From positions 1 through 64,000 of the forward strand of contig JBFHFS010000010.1 of assembly GCA_041583495.1 (NCBI GenBank): 64,000 bases of DNA, in the 5' to 3' direction. Of the stretch, positions 24,946 through 34,354 are shown in pieces. The notes beneath the pieces are model-generated. The model saw nothing but the letters and a program-made list of their open reading frames with translations, had not been told where the DNA came from and made no database searches. This DNA comes from JBFHFS01 sp041583495 (GTDB lineage Bacteria; Bacteroidota; Bacteroidia; Bacteroidales; Marinilabiliaceae). The position numbers were made by a program, and so were the translations under genes. Each line of letters opens with the position of its first letter. Position 1 is the first letter of the stretch.

Positions 24946-27216
24946 TTATTTTTTGGATGCTTTTTTGGCAATGCCATTTAAGGCCGAACCGGCTTTGAAC
25001 CACTCAATTTGTTGTTTATTGTAGGTGTGACGCGTTTTGATGGTGTCCTTGCTGCCATCGGCATGGACCACCTCGATGGTTACAGGCTGGTTGGGCGCAA
25101 AACCCTGCAGGTCAATAAAGTTGAACGTGTCATCTTCCTGTATGAGGTTGTAATCCTCCTCATTCTCAAAGGTGAGTCCCAGCATGCCCTGCTTTTTCAG
25201 GTTGGTTTCGTGAATCCTGGCAAAACTTTTTACAACCACTGCTCTCACGCCCAGGTGGCGGGGCTCCATGGCCGCATGTTCGCGCGAGGATCCTTCTCCA
25301 TAATTATGGTCGCCAACCACAATGGTCGGCACCCCTGCCGCTTTATAGGCTCGTTGCGTGTCGGGTACTTTGCCATAGGCGCCCGTTAGTTGGTTTTTAA
25401 CCTGATTGGTTTGTTTATTAAAGGCATTAACTGCTCCAATCAGCATATTGTTGGAGATGTTATCCAGATGACCTCTGAATCGCAGCCAGGGACCGGCCAT
25501 TGAGATATGGTCGGTGGTGCATTTACCTTCGGCCTTTAAGAGCAGCCTGGCCCCCATAATGTTTTTCCCGTCCCATGGTTCGAAGGGTGTAAGCAGCTGC
25601 AGTCGTTCGCTTTCGGGATTGACAGCTACTTCAGCGCCTGAATGGGTCGATCCCGGTGCCTGATAGCCTGCGTCTTGAACGTCAAATCCTTTGGGGGGCA
25701 ACTCTACACCGGTGGGTGGGGTCAGTTTTACCTTTTCTCCTTTGTCATTTACCAGGCTGTCGGTTAGGGGGTTAAAGCCCAGGTCGCCAGCGATGGCAAT
25801 GGCCGTAACCATTTCGGGTGAGGCCACAAAGGCGTGGGTGTTGGGGTTGCCATCGGCCCGCTTGGCAAAATTTCGGTTAAAGGAGTGTACGATCGTATTT
25901 TTCTCCTGTTTGTCGGCGCCTTCACGTGCCCACATGCCAATGCAGGGTCCGCAGGCGTTGGCAAAGACTTTTCCGCCCATTTTCTCGAAGAGATGGATAA
26001 AACCATCGCGTTCAATGGTATAGCGTACCTGCTCCGATCCCGGGGTCACGGTGAATTCCGATTTTACCTTTAGGCCTTTTTCAACCGCCTGGCGGGCAAT
26101 GGAGGCTGCCCGGGAGATGTCTTCGTAGGAGGAGTTGGTACAGGAGCCAATCAAGCCTACGTCCACTTTTACGGGCCACTGGTTTTTCATGGCCTCTTCT
26201 CGCATCTGTGAAATGGGGGTTGCTCTGTCGGGGGTGAACGGTCCGTTGATATGGGGCTCTAACAGGCTCAGATCAATCTCGATCACCTGGTCGAAATACT
26301 TTTCGGGTGCTTCATACACCTCTTTGTCGCCCGTGAGGTGTTCTTTGACCTTCATGGCCTCGGCGGCCACATCCGGGCGATTGGTGGCATTCAGGTAACG
26401 AACCATGGAGTCGTCAAAACCAAAGGTTGAGGTGGTGGCCCCTATTTCGGCCCCCATGTTACAGATGGTGCCCTTGCCTGTGCAGGAGAGAGATTGGGCC
26501 CCTTCTCCAAAATATTCGAGAATAAATCCTGTGCCTCCCTTTACGGTGAGGATTCCGGCAACCTTAAGAATCACATCTTTTGGGGCTGTCCAACCGTTCA
26601 ATCGTCCGGTTAGTTTAACTCCAATGAGTTTCGGGAACTTTAACTCCCAGGGCATGCCGGCCATCACATCTACTGCATCGGCACCGCCTACCCCGATGGC
26701 AATCATACCCAGGCCTCCCGCGTTGGGGGTGTGTGAGTCGGTGCCTATCATCATCCCTCCCGGAAAGGCATAGTTTTCCAGAACCACCTGATGGATGATT
26801 CCGGCCCCTGGTTTCCAAAATCCCAACCCGTATTTGTTCGAAACGGTGCTAAGAAAGTCATAAACCTCTCGGTTGGTGACTTCGGCCGTCTTAAGATCAT
26901 TGTCTGCCCCTGTTTTGGCCTGTATCAGGTGATCGCAATGCACGGTGGAAGGGGCCTGAACTTTTTTCTGTCCGGCTTGCATAAATTGCAGAAGCGCCAT
27001 CTGGGCCGTGGCATCCTGCATGGCCACGCGGTCGGGGGTGAAATCCACATAAGAACCTCCCCGTTTATAGGGTTGTGCCGGCAAGGCCTCGGCAAGATGA
27101 GCGTATAATACTTTTTCGGTTAGGGTTAGCGGTCGATTTAACAGCGAGCGGGCAGCGTTTACCTTTTCGTTCATCGTCGCATAGACTCTTTGGATCATTT
27201 GAATGTCAAAAGCCAT
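24946..27216 (-). CDS. acn: Aconitate hydratase, mitochondrial-type
   Basis: Interconverts citrate and isocitrate in the TCA cycle. The 756-residue protein has the aconitase core and swivel domains. Cysteines for the [4Fe-4S] cluster are in IGSCTNSS (near 357) and ACGPCIG (two Cys, near 423-426). The swivel domain has the GSSREHAAMEPR motif near 640. The N-terminus lacks a leader. The sequence class is the one shared with mitochondria, usual in Bacteroidota and distinct from E. coli AcnA or AcnB. It has a terminator behind it and a promoter-like box in front. Confidence 0.95.
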   Translation of the reverse strand: MAFDIQMIQRVYATMNEKVNAARSLLNRPLTLTEKVLYAHLAEALPAQPYKRGGSYVDFTPDRVAMQDATAQMALLQFMQAGQKKVQAPSTVHCDHLIQAKTGADNDLKTAEVTNREVYDFLSTVSNKYGLGFWKPGAGIIHQVVLENYAFPGGMMIGTDSHTPNAGGLGMIAIGVGGADAVDVMAGMPWELKFPKLIGVKLTGRLNGWTAPKDVILKVAGILTVKGGTGFILEYFGEGAQSLSCTGKGTICNMGAEIGATTSTFGFDDSMVRYLNATNRPDVAAEAMKVKEHLTGDKEVYEAPEKYFDQVIEIDLSLLEPHINGPFTPDRATPISQMREEAMKNQWPVKVDVGLIGSCTNSSYEDISRAASIARQAVEKGLKVKSEFTVTPGSEQVRYTIERDGFIHLFEKMGGKVFANACGPCIGMWAREGADKQEKNTIVHSFNRNFAKRADGNPNTHAFVASPEMVTAIAIAGDLGFNPLTDSLVNDKGEKVKLTPPTGVELPPKGFDVQDAGYQAPGSTHSGAEVAVNPESERLQLLTPFEPWDGKNIMGARLLLKAEGKCTTDHISMAGPWLRFRGHLDNISNNMLIGAVNAFNKQTNQVKNQLTGAYGKVPDTQRAYKAAGVPTIVVGDHNYGEGSSREHAAMEPRHLGVRAVVVKSFARIHETNLKKQGMLGLTFENEEDYNLIQEDDTFNFIDLQGFAPNQPVTIEVVHADGSKDTIKTRHTYNKQQIEWFKAGSALNGIAKKASKK

Positions 27217-27268
27217 AATGATATTTTTTTGAAGTGTTTTTAAGGGTTGAGGGTTGGCATGGTTCAGA

Positions 27269-27276
27269 CAAATTTA
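27269..27276 (-). promoter_or_regulatory. -7 promoter box for aconitase
   Basis: The minus strand reads TAAATTTG, an exact TAnnTTTG. No good -33 TTG sits at the usual spacing; an imperfect inverted repeat CCAAAACTTGG (27278-27288) is next to it. It gives a leader of about 45 bases. Confidence 0.45.
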
Positions 27277-27383
27277 ACCAAAACTTGGTAATAATAAAAT
27301 ACAGCCGGTTTATCGGGATGTTTTAGGTCTGGGTTTTTAGAAGCTTTGAATAGGGTGGGGGTGGCTGTCTGAAAAAATGGGAT

Positions 27384-27420
27384 AAAAAAAACGCCTCCCT
27401 AAAAAAGGAAAGCGTTTTTT
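27384..27420 (-). terminator. Terminator of the GAPDH gene
   Basis: An AAAAAACGC...GCGTTTTTT inverted repeat with an imperfect inner stem, just behind the GAPDH stop. On the minus strand the T-run follows the stem. The flanking A and T runs would let it work both ways. Confidence 0.7.
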
Positions 27421-27443
27421 AAATTAGTATGATGTTACCTGAA

Positions 27444-28457
27444 TTAGGCTTTATCTACTGAGAACATATGCTCAATGAGTTCAACAACTTTGGTAGAGTA
27501 ACCCCACTCATTGTCGTACCAGCTGATTACTTTGATGAAGTTGTCGTTCAGACCGATTCCGGCACCTGCATCGAAGATGGATGTGTGTGTCTCACCCACA
27601 AAGTCGTTAGAAACAACGGCATCTTCGGTATAAGCAAGAACACCTTTTAATTCGCCTTCAGAGGCTTCTTTCATGGCAGCACAAACAGCTTCGTAAGAAG
27701 CACCTTTGCTGATGCGGCAGGTAAGGTCAACAACCGATACATCGGGGGTTGGTACACGGAAAGCCATTCCGGTTAATTTGCCATTCAACTCAGGAATTAC
27801 TTTTCCTACGGCTTTAGCAGCTCCGGTAGATGAAGGTATAATGTTTTGGCCTGCACCGCGTCCACCGCGCCAGTCTTTCATAGAAGGACCGTCAACAGTT
27901 TTTTGAGTGGCAGTAGTGGCATGTACTGTAGTCATCAAACCTTCTACAATGCCGAATTTGTCGTTCAATACTTTTGCGATTGGCGCCAAACAGTTGGTAG
28001 TACAAGAGGCGTTGGAAACAAAATTCATCTCCTTGGTGTATTTCTTGTTGTTTACACCCATTACGAACATCGGAGTGTCATCTTTTGAAGGAGCGGACAT
28101 TACCACTTTCTTGGCTCCGGCATCCAGGTGGGCCTGAGCTTTTTCTTTGGTCAGGAAGATTCCGGTTGATTCCACAACATACTCGGCACCTACTTCACCC
28201 CATTTAAGGTCGGCAGGATTTCTTTCGGCGGTAACACGGATGGCTTTGCCATTCACGACCAATTTACCGTCTTTTACTTCAACTTCTCCGTTGAAACGAC
28301 CATGGGTTGAGTCATACTTGAGCATGTAAGCCATGTAATCCACATCAATGAGGTCATTGATGGCTACTACTTCAACATTTGATTTTTGAACAGCGGCACG
28401 GAAAACCAAACGGCCGATGCGCCCAAAACCATTAATACCAATCTTAATTTTTGACAT
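27444..28457 (-). CDS. gap: Type I glyceraldehyde-3-phosphate dehydrogenase
   Basis: NAD-dependent glycolytic enzyme, 337 residues. The Rossmann motif INGFGRIGR is at 8-16 and the catalytic cysteine is Cys152 in SNASCTTNCLAP, with the activating His in the TTVHATTATQ region. The C-terminal WYDNEWGYS motif is intact. A good promoter lies about 55 bases upstream and a terminator directly downstream, so it is expressed as a single gene. Confidence 0.96.
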   Translation of the reverse strand: MSKIKIGINGFGRIGRLVFRAAVQKSNVEVVAINDLIDVDYMAYMLKYDSTHGRFNGEVEVKDGKLVVNGKAIRVTAERNPADLKWGEVGAEYVVESTGIFLTKEKAQAHLDAGAKKVVMSAPSKDDTPMFVMGVNNKKYTKEMNFVSNASCTTNCLAPIAKVLNDKFGIVEGLMTTVHATTATQKTVDGPSMKDWRGGRGAGQNIIPSSTGAAKAVGKVIPELNGKLTGMAFRVPTPDVSVVDLTCRISKGASYEAVCAAMKEASEGELKGVLAYTEDAVVSNDFVGETHTSIFDAGAGIGLNDNFIKVISWYDNEWGYSTKVVELIEHMFSVDKA

Positions 28458-28509
28458 TTTATCGCTTTTTTAGTGATTATACATTACAATCGATTCTGTT
28501 TCAGCGGTG

Positions 28510-28540
28510 CAAAAATAGTAAATCATTAGAGATTCGTCAA
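28510..28540 (-). promoter_or_regulatory. Promoter of the GAPDH gene
   Basis: The minus strand has TTG (28540-28538), a 20-base spacer and TATTTTTG (28517-28510). Both boxes fit the Bacteroidota consensus, as expected for a strongly expressed gene. Confidence 0.7.
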
Positions 28541-28559
28541 CTAATATTTCCTAAAAAAC

Positions 28560-28588
28560 AAAAAAGGAAATCAATGATTCCCTTTTTT
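28560..28588. terminator. Hairpin terminator behind the small lipoprotein gene
   Basis: AAAAAAGGAAATC pairs with GATTCCCTTTTTT with one mismatch and a 4-base loop. T-runs exist on both strands. It separates the small lipoprotein gene from the GAPDH promoter. Confidence 0.65.
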
Positions 28589-28670
28589 GAAAAGTTTATG
28601 GTGCGATTCATTTGACCCAATCAGGATGTCTTTCCGGGGTTGTCGCATTCCAAATTATTGACCGGTGGCT

Positions 28671-28796
28671 TTATGAGTGCACGGTTTCTACCACGTTGGC
28701 ACTGCTGTAGGCAGGACAATCTTGTACCGATTTGCAGGACGAAAAAGCCAGCGCAACAAATAAAAATACCACGGCAATTAAAGCAAGTTTCTTCAT
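28671..28796 (-). CDS. Small lipoprotein, 41 residues
   Basis: A short gene reading MKKLALIAVVFLFVALA, then FSSC and a 20-residue mature part KSVQDCPAYSSANVVETVHS. The signal peptide is typical, with lipobox FSSC and the lipidated Cys at 21. The mature part holds one other cysteine in a CPAYS motif, which recurs in tiny lipoproteins of Bacteroidota as far as I recall. It is bounded by a terminator downstream. Its role is unknown; outer-membrane anchoring is inferred from the lipobox. Confidence 0.72.
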   Translation of the reverse strand: MKKLALIAVVFLFVALAFSSCKSVQDCPAYSSANVVETVHS

Positions 28797-29254
28797 AATG
28801 AATAATTTTGGAGGTAAAAGTATAGTTATTATCTAATATTTACAAAGTTTATCTTTTAAGAAAAAAAGGATTTTTTGGGTTTGTTTTCCTATGTAAACGA
28901 AATTTTCAGAAAAAGTTTACATTTTTGTGCCTTTATCTTGATGAAAGGATTCATTTTTAGGGTAAATATAATAAATGTCAATGAGGAAAATATCCCTGAA
29001 GCTTCAAGGCTTTATTAAACAAGGGTACGGACTCTTCCCCAAATTGATCGATACTTCTTTGTACTCATATCGCTCAACTTAGGTTTTATTTCACTGAAAA
29101 ATTTCTCTATCTGCATTTCTTGTTCTAATTTTGAAAGGTCTGCGGTTAGAGGTAATTTTGGGGTCGACCTGTGGCTTATGAGATAAAGATTTGATCCCCC
29201 CATGACTTTTGTTTTTTGATATATTGTAAAACCGAACATTAAAGACTTAATACT
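28797..29254. other. Intergenic region upstream of dapA
   Basis: AT-rich, about 460 bases. The only open frame of note is a minus-strand one at 29015-29269 (84 codons), listed separately with low confidence. No clear TAnnTTTG box precedes dapA; the closest is TATATTGT near 29219. Confidence 0.4.
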
Positions 29255-29269
29255 ATGCACGTTCAGCAA
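29015..29269 (-). CDS. Doubtful small ORF, 84 codons
   Basis: A minus-strand frame that starts inside dapA and would overlap it by 15 bases. From Met23 (MGGSNLYLIS...) the product is polar, with a run of Lys/Glu/Arg (SEIKPKLSDMSTKKYRS) that is not obviously non-coding. No family is recognised and no start context or promoter supports it. It may be a chance frame or a remnant. Confidence 0.2.
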   Translation of the reverse strand: MLNVHSIKSLMFGFTIYQKTKVMGGSNLYLISHRSTPKLPLTADLSKLEQEMQIEKFFSEIKPKLSDMSTKKYRSIWGRVRTLV

Positions 29270-30148
29270 TTACGAGGTTCCATTGTTGCCATTATTACCC
29301 CCTTTAAGGGCAATGAAGAGATTGATTTTGAGGCCTTTGATGAACTTTTAGAGTTCCATATCAACCAGGGGACCGATGGACTTGTCGTTTGTGGAACTAC
29401 AGGTGAAACACCCACGTTGACCCAGCAGGAAGATGCCCTTTTGATCGAACGGGCTGTTCGCACCGTTAATGGGAGAGTGCCTGTGATTGCCGGGGCCGGA
29501 AGTAACTCTACTGCCGAATGTATTAAATATTGCCAAAGCGCGGCCGGATTGGGAGCAGATGCTCTGTTGGTGGTTGCACCCTATTATAATAAACCTACCC
29601 GTCGGGGTATTTATAAACATTTCGCTCAAGTGGCCAGGGCTGTGGAAGCCCCTATTATTCTTTATAATGTGCCCGGACGTACCGGTAGCAATATTGATCC
29701 CGCAACTGCCCTGGAGTTGGCAAACGATTTTAAAAATATCATTGGCATCAAAGAGGCCGGTGGTAATATGAGTGTGTTCGGGGAACTGCTGGCTAACCGG
29801 CCTGATGGATTTAAAGTATACAGCGGTGATGATTTTCTCTCGGCTTCTGCTAATCTGCTGGGAGCTGATGGTTGTGTGTCGGTGGTAGCCAATATCATTC
29901 CGGCCGAGTTTCATGAATTAATGGTGGCTTCTATGAACGGCGATGTGACTACCACGCGTGAGCTCTTTTTCCGATACCGTGCTTTAATGGAGCTGATGTT
30001 TGTTGAATCGAATCCGCTGCCTGTTAAAACAGCTCTTTCGTTGATGATGGATAAAGTAAATGAAGTCTTCAGGGCTCCTCTCTGTGAGATGGAAGATCAG
30101 AACCGCGAGATGCTGAAACAGGAGTTGCGTCGGTTGAAGCTTATTTAA
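29255..30148 (+). CDS. dapA: 4-hydroxy-tetrahydrodipicolinate synthase
   Basis: Condenses pyruvate with aspartate semialdehyde, the first step of the diaminopimelate/lysine branch. The 297-residue TIM barrel has the Schiff-base Lys166 (IGIKEAGG), Tyr137 (ILYNVPGRTG) and the CGTTGETPT motif at 46-54. All residues expected for a true DapA rather than an N-acetylneuraminate lyase are present. It stands alone. Confidence 0.95.
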   Translation: MHVQQLRGSIVAIITPFKGNEEIDFEAFDELLEFHINQGTDGLVVCGTTGETPTLTQQEDALLIERAVRTVNGRVPVIAGAGSNSTAECIKYCQSAAGLGADALLVVAPYYNKPTRRGIYKHFAQVARAVEAPIILYNVPGRTGSNIDPATALELANDFKNIIGIKEAGGNMSVFGELLANRPDGFKVYSGDDFLSASANLLGADGCVSVVANIIPAEFHELMVASMNGDVTTTRELFFRYRALMELMFVESNPLPVKTALSLMMDKVNEVFRAPLCEMEDQNREMLKQELRRLKLI

Positions 30149-30180
30149 TGGTCTGTTGCTGACGTTTTTTCTTTAAGATG

Positions 30181-30294
30181 GGATACCTCTTTTCGCAAGG
30201 GAAGTAGCCTTCCCCGGACTGGATTCGGGAATGGAGAGTTCTCCCGCAAGTCTGCGGGACTGTTTAATGGCAATTCAAAAAGAATTATAAACAG
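30181..30294. repeat. Palindromic element ending at a start codon
   Basis: Contains inverted repeats built on TTCCCCGGACTGGATTCGGGAA (near 30209-30230) and CTCCCGCAAGTCTGCGGGA. It ends in ATAAACAGATGA, which also provides the ATG of the next gene. The last part resembles the AAACAGATGA block of the repeats at 53881 and 57126. Confidence 0.5.
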
Positions 30295-31164
30295 ATGAGA
30301 AACCTTATCCTATTTCTGCTGTTGTTTATATCCTTTTCTGCCTGGTCTCAGGATTTAATCGTTACCACCGGGGGGGACTCGCTCAACTGCAAAATAACCA
30401 AAGTAAAGCAGGGTCATATCTACTTCACTTTTAAGCACAACGAGGAAATCCGAAGCACTCTTTTGCCTCTTGAGGGGGTGCTAAATCATCAGTTCGATTT
30501 TTTTGAGGAGAGGGAAGTCCCTGAAAAATGTGTGATATATACCGATAATTACCAAAAAGTGCGGATGGCCCTCAATGGAGGGTATAGCTATCGTACAGCC
30601 GGCATTGCTAACAGTGTACCCTCCGATTTAAGGGATCATACCCGGGCCCTTAAGTCGGGCTATCATCTGGGTGGCGATATTTCCTGGTTTTTTGCCGAAC
30701 AATTAGGCGTCGGCCTTAACAGTTCATTGTTCAAAGCTTCCAACTCCACTCCAGCCTATATTGATGTTGGGAATGGCTCCTTTTCAGGTATTACCACTTT
30801 GAATGAGGAGGTGACCATCTTATTCCTGGGGCCACAGTTCACCACACGGTTTTTAAATGAAGACAAAACAAATGCTTTTATTATGAGTTCTTCCCTGGGC
30901 TATATTGGCTACGTCGATGATGCTGTTTTAGGAGAGGAATTTAAACTGAAGGGCAGTTCTCTGGGATATGTATTTCAACTGGGTTACGACCTTGGTCTAT
31001 CCGATAAGCTTTCGCTGGGTCTTCAGGTTTCCCTGCTGGCTGGGACCTTAACAAAAATCAAAAAGGAGCAAGGGGCTTATTCCGAAACCATTAAATTGGA
31101 TGAAGGAAGTTATGAGAGTTTAAGCCGTATCGATTTTTCTGTGGGGTTTAGATTTCATAAATGA
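30295..31164 (+). CDS. Outer-membrane beta-barrel-like protein of unknown function
   Basis: A 289-residue protein with a signal peptide (about 1-18, ending AWSQ). Residues 20-70 form a short beta-rich domain with the pattern DSLNCKITKVKQGHIYF, seen at the start of many exported Bacteroidota proteins. From about 90 on, amphipathic strands alternate and the chain ends SVGFRFHK, consistent with an outer-membrane barrel. No substrate or partner is visible. The ATG lies at the edge of a palindromic repeat. Confidence 0.65.
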   Translation: MRNLILFLLLFISFSAWSQDLIVTTGGDSLNCKITKVKQGHIYFTFKHNEEIRSTLLPLEGVLNHQFDFFEEREVPEKCVIYTDNYQKVRMALNGGYSYRTAGIANSVPSDLRDHTRALKSGYHLGGDISWFFAEQLGVGLNSSLFKASNSTPAYIDVGNGSFSGITTLNEEVTILFLGPQFTTRFLNEDKTNAFIMSSSLGYIGYVDDAVLGEEFKLKGSSLGYVFQLGYDLGLSDKLSLGLQVSLLAGTLTKIKKEQGAYSETIKLDEGSYESLSRIDFSVGFRFHK

Positions 31165-31291
31165 TCCCTGTCCGATTTTTCCGGTGTTTCCTTAATTTTG
31201 GTTAAGAAATCGTCCTTTCCCAGCCTATGGATCTTTTTGCCGTTTAATAGGCTGGAAATTGTTTGTTATAAAATAGAAAATCGCGACCCGC

Positions 31292-32122
31292 ATGGAACGT
31301 TTTATCCAACAACTCATCGAGGACCTTCACCAGGCTACTTATAATTTTAGGCCACCCCATTGTTTTTGGGCCTGGTCTCAAGCTGATCCGCTAAATGATT
31401 TGGAATTGGAGGATATGAGCTTTGCTGAAAAATATTATTTCGGTAAGGAAGAACCCATTTCTTCCATAACGGGGATAGAGTTCGAACGATTACCCTGGGT
31501 AGAAGAGTTAGATCTTGATCAACAGGGACGGCTCGCCTCTGAACTGGAAAAACTGTTAGACTATTTTCATTTTAAGCTTGAATTTCCAACCGGGTATCCG
31601 GCCCATTTGAGGTACCCATTCATTAAAAAATTTTGGGAGGAGTCGCATGTGCCCTTATCGTTTGGGACCAACCATATTGAATTTTGTGAACAGGAGAAAG
31701 AAGATTGTCCTTTCCCTGGCTTCTGCACGATCTGCGATGATGTGGAGGCACAATTGAAACACGACGAAGAGACCTGTGGAAAATCGGAGATGGCCCCCGA
31801 TTTGGATTTTTTTAATCTTTTGCCTGGCGTTGGGGAGATTGAAGCCTGGGCTAAAAATCTGACGGAATTCAAGGATGAAGACGAGGCCCATCCTCCCCTA
31901 ATGAATGATGAGAATGAAGTGGACTTTCCGCCATTCCTCAATGGTTTGTACAACGACGATGGAACTGAGGTGAATCCCAATGAGGTGCCTGTTCCGGGCC
32001 TCTGTGTGATTTGCAAAAAATACCAGATGGAGGATTGGGAAGAGAATCTGCTTTGCCTTATGAACCGCAATGATCAGCGCGATAGCGATGATTTTAAATG
32101 CGGGGAATTCGAGAAAATTTGA
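31292..32122 (+). CDS. Conserved hypothetical protein with repeated PGxCxIC motifs
   Basis: A 276-residue, acidic cytosolic protein without signal peptide or membrane segment. Two similar motifs stand out: PFPGFCTIC at 140-148 (Cys139 just before) and PVPGLCVIC at 233-241. Each provides a CxxC pair, and three more cysteines (24, 132, 162) and a CLMN/FKCG tail add to the count. This suggests a metal or zinc-ribbon-like site or redox function, but no family of known function is recognised. It has its own position between an outer-membrane gene and the GH20 gene. Confidence 0.6.
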   Translation: MERFIQQLIEDLHQATYNFRPPHCFWAWSQADPLNDLELEDMSFAEKYYFGKEEPISSITGIEFERLPWVEELDLDQQGRLASELEKLLDYFHFKLEFPTGYPAHLRYPFIKKFWEESHVPLSFGTNHIEFCEQEKEDCPFPGFCTICDDVEAQLKHDEETCGKSEMAPDLDFFNLLPGVGEIEAWAKNLTEFKDEDEAHPPLMNDENEVDFPPFLNGLYNDDGTEVNPNEVPVPGLCVICKKYQMEDWEENLLCLMNRNDQRDSDDFKCGEFEKI

Positions 32123-32548
32123 ATCCTTCCAGAACTTTTACCATTCTATTTACTTCCTCATTTGAATGCCTCCCTCCCGGGACGGGTTTCTTTAATAAAA
32201 CTTTTTTTGGTAGCTGGCTGGGGCGAGGTTGTCCATTTGAATTTCCCTTTATTTGTGTTCCTGTCACCGAAGATTACTTCTGTCGATCCTGAAATTTTGA
32301 CAGGGCAGGCAATACCTTTCCTTTTATCGCCATATTTCGTTTTGCATCAGTTGATTAGGTTCGATGGAAGCTGAACTTCAAAATCTTTTTCTGCTCCTCC
32401 CCCCCCGAAGGAGGCCCTGAAGGTGAATTACGGGAGAATGGCCAGACCAGTGTGATTTGGCTTACTGTAGGGGAAAAGAGAGGAGATCTGTCTATGAAAA
32501 AATAAAATTATTTATAAATTGCGCCGAAAACGCTAAACTAAATAATAA
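32123..32548. other. Intergenic region upstream of the GH20 gene
   Basis: About 425 bases with no recognised gene, repeat or clear promoter. A C-run (CTCCTCCCCCCCC, near 32394-32406) is the only compositional oddity. Confidence 0.4.
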
Positions 32549-34174
32549 ATGAATAAAATTCAGGTAATTGTTCTTTTTGCTCTATGTCTCGTAACAACGG
32601 CCAGAGGACAGCAGGTAAGTATTATTCCACAACCTCTATCGGTCGAAATGGGGGAGGGTAGTTTTGAGATTACGGCCAAAACCCCGATTGTTGCTGATGT
32701 GGCCAGTGGTGCCAATGTCAGCTTTCTACAGCAGATCTTTCAGCCCGCATTCTGGCAGGAGCTGAAACTGAAAAATAAGGGTTGTAAAGGCATTGTTTTG
32801 CGGGTAGATACTTGCCTTAAAAAACAGCTGGGCAGCGAAGGTTATCAGTTCGCGGTGAACAACAAATCGGTGACCATTACCGGCTCATCAGAGGCTGGAG
32901 TCTTTTATGGTATTCAAACGCTTCGGCAATTGCTTCCGGTAGATCTTACTTCCATCAAGTCTCTTTCGGTACCGGTTTTAACCATCGAAGATCAGCCTCG
33001 CTTCAGCTGGCGGGCCTTCATGCTCGATGACTCGCGCCATTTTCACGGGATGGAGCAGGTTAAAAAGTTGCTCGATCAGATGGCCTTGCTTAAAATGAAC
33101 GTTTTTCAATGGCATCTGACCGATGATCAGGGCTGGCGCATCGAAATTAAGAAATACCCCAGGCTGACTCAGGTGGGTGCCTTCAGGAAGGATACCCAAA
33201 CAGGGTGGTATAAAAGTGATACCCGCTCCGGAGAACCCCATGGTGGCTTTTATACGCAGGAACAAATAAAAGAAGTTATTGCCTATGCTTCTGAGCGCCA
33301 GATTAAAATCGTGCCCGAGATTGAGATGCCGGGTCATGCCTCCGCCGCAATTGCCGCCTATCCCTGGTTGGGAACCATTGGCCAACTTACCGAGGTGCCC
33401 GTGACTTTTGGCAAATTGCCGGACTCTTTTAATGTGTCCGACCCCAAAGTATACCAATTTCTCGAAGATGTGCTGGAAGAAGTAATGGCCCTGTTTCCCT
33501 CCGAAATAATCCATATCGGGGGCGATGAGGTGACGTTTGATGCCTGGAAAGAGTCTGAACAGGTACAGGCCTTTATGAAAACCAACGAGCTTAAATCGCC
33601 GGCCGATCTGCAAATTTTCTTTACCAATAAAATCTCCACCTTCATCGACAAAAATAATAACCGGATGATGGGCTGGAACGACATACTGGGCGGTAATGTA
33701 CACGAATGGCAAGAGGCCGAGGACGTGGAGGTGAAGGAGACCCTGGCCCCCAGTGCCATCATTCATTTCTGGAAAGGCAGCCTTGATTTGGTCACCCAGG
33801 CAGTTACTAATGGCTACGATATCGTTAATTCCCATCACGTCTATACTTATTTGGATTATCCCTATACCAGTATCCCCATCGAAAAAGCCTATGAATTTGA
33901 ACCTGTTCCCGAGGGACTGGAGGAAAAATACCATTCCAAGGTGATGGGAACCGGCTGTCAGATGTGGAGTGAGTGGATTCCCAAAGTGTCGGATATGGAC
34001 GTGAAGGTATTTCCACGACTGGCGGCCTACGCTGAGGTGGGCTGGACCGCTAAGGAACGAAAAGACTATGCCGTTTTCAGATCCGCACTGGATAACATGA
34101 TTGCCAGATGGAAAAAGGAGGGCATTATCGTGCCGGAAAAATTTTCAAAGTCGGATTTCCCCAAAAACAAGTAA
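32549..34174 (+). CDS. Beta-N-acetylhexosaminidase, glycoside hydrolase family 20
   Basis: Removes terminal beta-linked GlcNAc or GalNAc by substrate-assisted catalysis. A signal peptide (about 1-20) is followed by the GH20b domain (about 22-140) and the catalytic TIM barrel. The catalytic pair is Asp326-Glu327 in HIGGDEV, and HLTDDQGWRIE lies near 190. The length of 541 residues is normal. It would act in the periplasm or on the surface on chitin oligomers, glycans or peptidoglycan fragments. No SusCD pair is adjacent. Confidence 0.93.
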   Translation: MNKIQVIVLFALCLVTTARGQQVSIIPQPLSVEMGEGSFEITAKTPIVADVASGANVSFLQQIFQPAFWQELKLKNKGCKGIVLRVDTCLKKQLGSEGYQFAVNNKSVTITGSSEAGVFYGIQTLRQLLPVDLTSIKSLSVPVLTIEDQPRFSWRAFMLDDSRHFHGMEQVKKLLDQMALLKMNVFQWHLTDDQGWRIEIKKYPRLTQVGAFRKDTQTGWYKSDTRSGEPHGGFYTQEQIKEVIAYASERQIKIVPEIEMPGHASAAIAAYPWLGTIGQLTEVPVTFGKLPDSFNVSDPKVYQFLEDVLEEVMALFPSEIIHIGGDEVTFDAWKESEQVQAFMKTNELKSPADLQIFFTNKISTFIDKNNNRMMGWNDILGGNVHEWQEAEDVEVKETLAPSAIIHFWKGSLDLVTQAVTNGYDIVNSHHVYTYLDYPYTSIPIEKAYEFEPVPEGLEEKYHSKVMGTGCQMWSEWIPKVSDMDVKVFPRLAAYAEVGWTAKERKDYAVFRSALDNMIARWKKEGIIVPEKFSKSDFPKNK

Positions 34175-34354
34175 TCGTGAGGCTTTATTTCCCCTTTTGG
34201 AACCCTCCTCATCTTTAAACGACTGAAATATTTCAAGGTCTCTCAAGCCGTGCTTTGTTCGAGTTGGGCGAATAACCTTGATTTATAGCCTGTTAAATTT
34301 GTGTTGGGAGGGAAAATAATTAGGGCTGGCACGGTATGTGTTGGTTCCCTTAGC

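Noticed and set aside
32978..33934. 318-codon minus-strand frame inside the GH20 gene
   Set aside because: Antisense shadow of a well-supported hexosaminidase.
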